DNA of 64,000 nucleotides from Heterohyrax brucei (lineage: Eukaryota > Chordata > Mammalia > Hyracoidea > Procaviidae), in the NCBI GenBank assembly GCA_028571685.1, contig CM053148.1:83722001-83786000 (forward strand), read 5' to 3'. The position numbers and the translations under genes are program-made. The notes under the pieces are model-generated. The model worked only from the letters and a program-made list of their open reading frames with translations, ran no database searches and was not told where the DNA came from. Positions 60,985 to 64,000 of this stretch are shown here, piece by piece. How positions within the stretch are numbered: position 1 is the stretch's first letter; every line of letters begins with the position of its first letter.

Positions 60985-61335
60985 AATTGTTTTTCCTAAA
61001 ATAATGTGTTAAAGTTTTGACGTCAGCATCTATAAGACCTTGTTTAGAAATACAGATTTTTCCTTGGTTGCGTTAGTGAGGGCATGCTTTTACAAGGTGG
61101 GTCTGCAGCATAATTACCTCTGAGTTACAAAAGAAACGAAAATGGGTGCAGAGTCATACACATTGTGAAAGACAGTCATCATGTGCTGGTCATCTACAAA
61201 CTTAGGAATGAAGAGATGCTTGGGACAATAGCAAGAAAGGATCAGCAGGGTTGAGATCCTTATTTGGGCCTGTAACCTCCAGAATCAGGGACAGTAGTTT
61301 TCTGTAAGTCACCCAGTTAGTAATGTTTTGTTAAG
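60985..61335 (+). mobile_element. MLT1-like MaLR LTR
   Basis: Starts 'aaggtttgaattgtttttcct' and ends 'aacctccagaatcaggga..agtagttttctgtaagtcacccagttagtaatgttttgtta', the classic MLT1 3' end. 61335-62160 is unassigned. Confidence 0.72.
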
Positions 61336-62204
61336 GAAACCCAGGCAAGAAAAAATACATGTGCCAATAGTCACAGATCTAAATTGCTTTCTGTGCCTTT
61401 CTCTTCCTCCTCTGTGTGATCACCTTGGCCTGCAAGTCAAGGACCCAGAGGAGAGTTATCTCCAAAGAGTCTGGAGCTCTTTCTTGGAACTTCGCTCAAA
61501 CCAGTTCTTAAAAGGAATTGGTTTCATTGCCTTTCAGTCACACTTCTTTTTTGACCAAGAATGTCCTTAGTCATTTTGAGGTTAAACTTTAGTGTCCTTG
61601 AGTACAAAGAGTGCTGTCTGTATCCAAAATCAAATCCTCCTTCAAGGAGACATCTGCTAGCATGGACGATAGTCAAATAAACTACAGTCCTTGAAGGTAA
61701 TTCCAAATAATTCACTCCAGAAATACTTATGTGGGGGCATCATTACCAAGAAACATGTATGTACTTCTGAAACAGCAGCCTTAAAAGGGGCAGGAGGCTT
61801 TTGAATGTGAATTTTGGTTGACATGTTGAAAAACAATCATTTATATTGAGAGGTTGTTTGGCATAGCAGCTGAACATTCAAAATCTAGAATCTGAATTCT
61901 TGCTGTAATGTTGATCTGTTGAATATTTTGTTTACCTTACCTCAGTTTTCCATCAGTAATTGATAATAACTTTTCTGGGAGTATTTGGTATAAGGATCTA
62001 ACTGTGAAATACCTGAAAGATATTTAAACTCTTTCCTGGTGCACAGTAAACACTACTACTGTTTGTGTGATAGAAGATTCCAAGGAAACACTTGTAGAGT
62101 GGGACAGTATTTCTATGACAAAATTATTGAAGTGTCACTGAGGGTACTAAGTGGCACACACACTGCCAAAGACCTTTGACACTCATCCTGTTACAATTAC
62201 ATGG

Positions 62205-62424
62205 ATCCCTTTCCACCATGATTGATTAACTTCAAAGCACAAAACAATCCTACACACTAAATCTTTCCCCATCAACGCAATAGCACCCATTTATCCTCAT
62301 TAACATCATAGAGACAGGTATGCCAACATGGAGGAACGTTGCAGAATCCCAGGAATTATGGCCCATCGAAATTGCTTCAGATGTTTTAGGGAACGTGATT
62401 CAACCCATGACAGTAACTACCTGA
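62205..62424 (+). mobile_element. 3' end of the same interspersed repeat as 7450-7975
   Basis: 'cctcattaacatcatagagacagg', 'ggaattatggcccatcgaaattg' and 'gtgattcaacccatgacagta' match the 3' part and end of the 7.5 kb repeat family. Confidence 0.6.
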
Positions 62425-62757
62425 GTACGCAGCTGAAGACGAAGAGAACCCAGAGTCCCTTAGTTCTGTGCCTACTCAAAGTCTTTCTTGTAGAACCTTG
62501 TACTCTTCCACGGAACAGAAATGGTTCAGCAATAGAAATCTTCCCCTCCAGGTGGGCACCACAGATTCGATTCCTTAAAAAGAAAAAAAAGTCATGTCAC
62601 TGGGTGATAACTTGGAAAGTCAAGAGACGTATGCAGTTAAATATCTCCTGGAACTGAACTTCAGTCCAGAGCTACACACAGTGGCAGATATCGCCACAAC
62701 AGCCAGGAGAATTTCCATCCAAAAGTTATGTATATTTTTCCATTTGCCTCCATTATA
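62425..62757 (+). pseudogene. Unidentified coding-like stretch
   Basis: In the frame PEYAAEDEENPESLSS the sequence stays open to a TAA at about 62577, then continues EKKVMSLGDNLESQETYAV and YLLELNFSPELHTVADIAT to a TAG near 62757. The acidic/Ser-rich then amphipathic composition looks more protein-like than nearby DNA. I do not recognise it. A different frame (62328-62657) is also open, but its first third is repeat sequence. Could be a processed-pseudogene scrap, an unknown repeat, or chance. Confidence 0.25.
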
Positions 62758-63024
62758 GTGTTATTTTAATGATACATGGTAAAGAAATATCAGACTAGGT
62801 TTATATGAACCTTCGTAACAATAATCTTTTGAAGGTGTTCACATTTACCTAAACTGATTCTCACATGCTAAGCCTGCAAGCTGGATTTTACAGTTCACAC
62901 CTCCTTAAATACGTCAACTAGATTTTATGCTTTTTCTCTCTAGATTTCTGAGTGGATTTTATGTTTCTTAATCATAAAAACATGTTTTTTTGGTAAGAAA
63001 AGACTGATGAAATACTTCTGAAAA

Positions 63025-63405
63025 ATCAGTCAGTGAGAAACCTATGGAGCACAGTTCTACCAACTCAATGGCAACTATTTTTTTGTTTGTTTTAGGAGTT
63101 TTTTTTTGTTTTTCTAACAGTTACAATAGCTTTGCAGAGACATCTGAGATGTTGCCCCTACTGAAGTCAACACATATGTGGTTACAGCTTTATGTAGCAT
63201 GTGTTAATGAGGCTCTGTTTTGAAGGATTGTACACGATTGTGAGACATATTACAGTAAAGCTTCCAGTACTCTAACCAAATGTCAGCAGTTCATATCCAC
63301 CAGCCACTCCCCAGATACCCTGTGTGACAGTTTTTATCCATCCTCTAGGGTCACTGGGGGTCAGAATGAGCCTGAAGACAACAGGTCTGTTTGTTTGGTT
63401 TGGTT
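63025..63405 (+). mobile_element. AfroSINE fragments
   Basis: 63025-63090 is a tail piece ('gaaacctatggagcacagttc', 'accaactcaatggcaac'). 63230-63405 is a fuller forward copy ('ctctaaccaaatgtcagcagttc', 'ccaccagccactccccag', 'tcagaatgagcctgaagacaac'). Confidence 0.78.
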
Positions 63406-63534
63406 TTCTAGTACACAAGATTATTGACATTAATACCTAACACATCACAGGCCGTAGTCATTTCTTAGATGATTCAATTGACCTCCAACCTTATCCAGAA
63501 TTATGACACAACTCTGTTATTTCAGAAGGCATTT

Positions 63535-63960
63535 TTTATTACTTAGTGTTGCTGTAATAGAAATACCACTAGTGAGGGGGCTTTAGAGAACAGCGGTTTA
63601 TTTTCTCACATTTCTGGAGTCCAGACTTTTGAATGCCAAGTTGTGACTCTAGTGAGAACTCCCTGGTCTGTTTCAGCTCCCAGTAGCTGCCAGCAGTCCT
63701 TAGCATTCCCAGGCTTGTGGCTCCATCTGTCCCCATTGTCTTTCTTCTTATTCCAGTGTGTACTTCTTTGTCTATTCTACTCTGCTGTTTTTGCAGTTAA
63801 GATGTCTTTACATTTAGGACATACCTTATTCTGGTGTGGCCTCATTAACAAAGCAAGTCAAGTCTATCTAAAGTTACCCACTGCCTGTGGCTCAACAACA
63901 TCTCTATCCTGTAAGGTGAGTATGAGTCAGAACACCAGTGGGTTAGGGTCTCTAAATAAA
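63535..63960 (+). mobile_element. Interspersed repeat of the 7.5 kb type, 5' part
   Basis: 'agtgttgctgtaatagaaatacc', 'gcggtttattttctcacattt' and 'gcctcattaac' match the beginning and middle of the repeat family seen at 7450-7975. An AfroSINE tail scrap ('gtgagtatgagtcagaacaccagtggg') follows at 63915-63950. Confidence 0.55.
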
Positions 63961-64000
63961 GATATGTGGTTCTTTTTTCTTTGGTTTTATCTTCAGAATA

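Noticed and set aside
1-64000. Processed (retro)copies as the origin of the ADAMTS array
   Set aside because: All copies keep introns in the same positions with shared intronic insertions.
1-64000. tRNA genes from AfroSINE heads
   Set aside because: The tRNA-like SINE heads are diverged and lack a complete cloverleaf; no genuine tRNA gene was seen.

Overview
This is mammalian genomic DNA, almost certainly from an afrotherian and probably a paenungulate such as an elephant. The window is full of AfroSINE copies (tRNA-derived SINEs found only in Afrotheria) and afrotherian RTE/BovB-type LINE pieces, with L1 and degenerate gamma-like endogenous retrovirus (ERV) sequence. No bacterial-style gene, RNA gene or CRISPR array is visible. 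The species call is inference from repeats.

The non-repeat content is a decaying tandem array of ADAMTS1-like genes (secreted zinc metalloproteases: prodomain, metalloprotease, disintegrin-like, thrombospondin-1, Cys-rich and spacer domains). I label the copies A to E. A (1-1527) is the end of exon 3 plus exons 4-5. B (3195-8482) is a promoter plus broken exons 1-7. C (13520-27675) is a promoter, six intact exons, no exon 7, and broken exons 8-9. D (35575-47922) is the tail of exon 1 plus broken exons 2-7. E (52600-53582, minus strand) is an orphan, inverted piece of intron 1.

The most interesting object is copy C. Exons 1-6 splice into one uninterrupted frame with correct phases and GT/AG sites. 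The frame has a signal peptide, cysteine switch, complete zinc motif, Met-turn, full disintegrin-like domain and a TSP1 repeat with all six Cys. It then meets a stop codon (19946-19948) five bases before an ERV LTR (19953-20459) that carries a sense-strand AATAAA (20374). Exon 7 is gone and exons 8-9 are broken. The locus therefore looks able to encode a shortened ADAMTS of about 596 residues, without the Cys-rich and spacer regions, on a transcript that may be ended by the LTR.

Shared insertions give the history of the array. One AfroSINE sits in intron 3 of all four forward copies. A second lies in the 5' region of B and C. The ERV is at the same place in intron 6 of C and D, but the site is empty in B. 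This suggests that B branched off before the C/D duplication, all within afrotherian history.

Layout: 1-8.5 kb copies A and B; 8.5-13.4 kb RTE and unassigned sequence; 13.5-27.7 kb copy C with an ERV and RTE/SINE block; 28-35.6 kb downstream sequence, RTE pieces and a minus-strand L1; 35.6-48 kb copy D with a nearly whole but gutted provirus; 48-54.6 kb duplicated downstream sequence, RTE and the inverted intron fragment; 54.6-64 kb old L1, MaLR LTR, AfroSINEs and unassigned AT-rich DNA.
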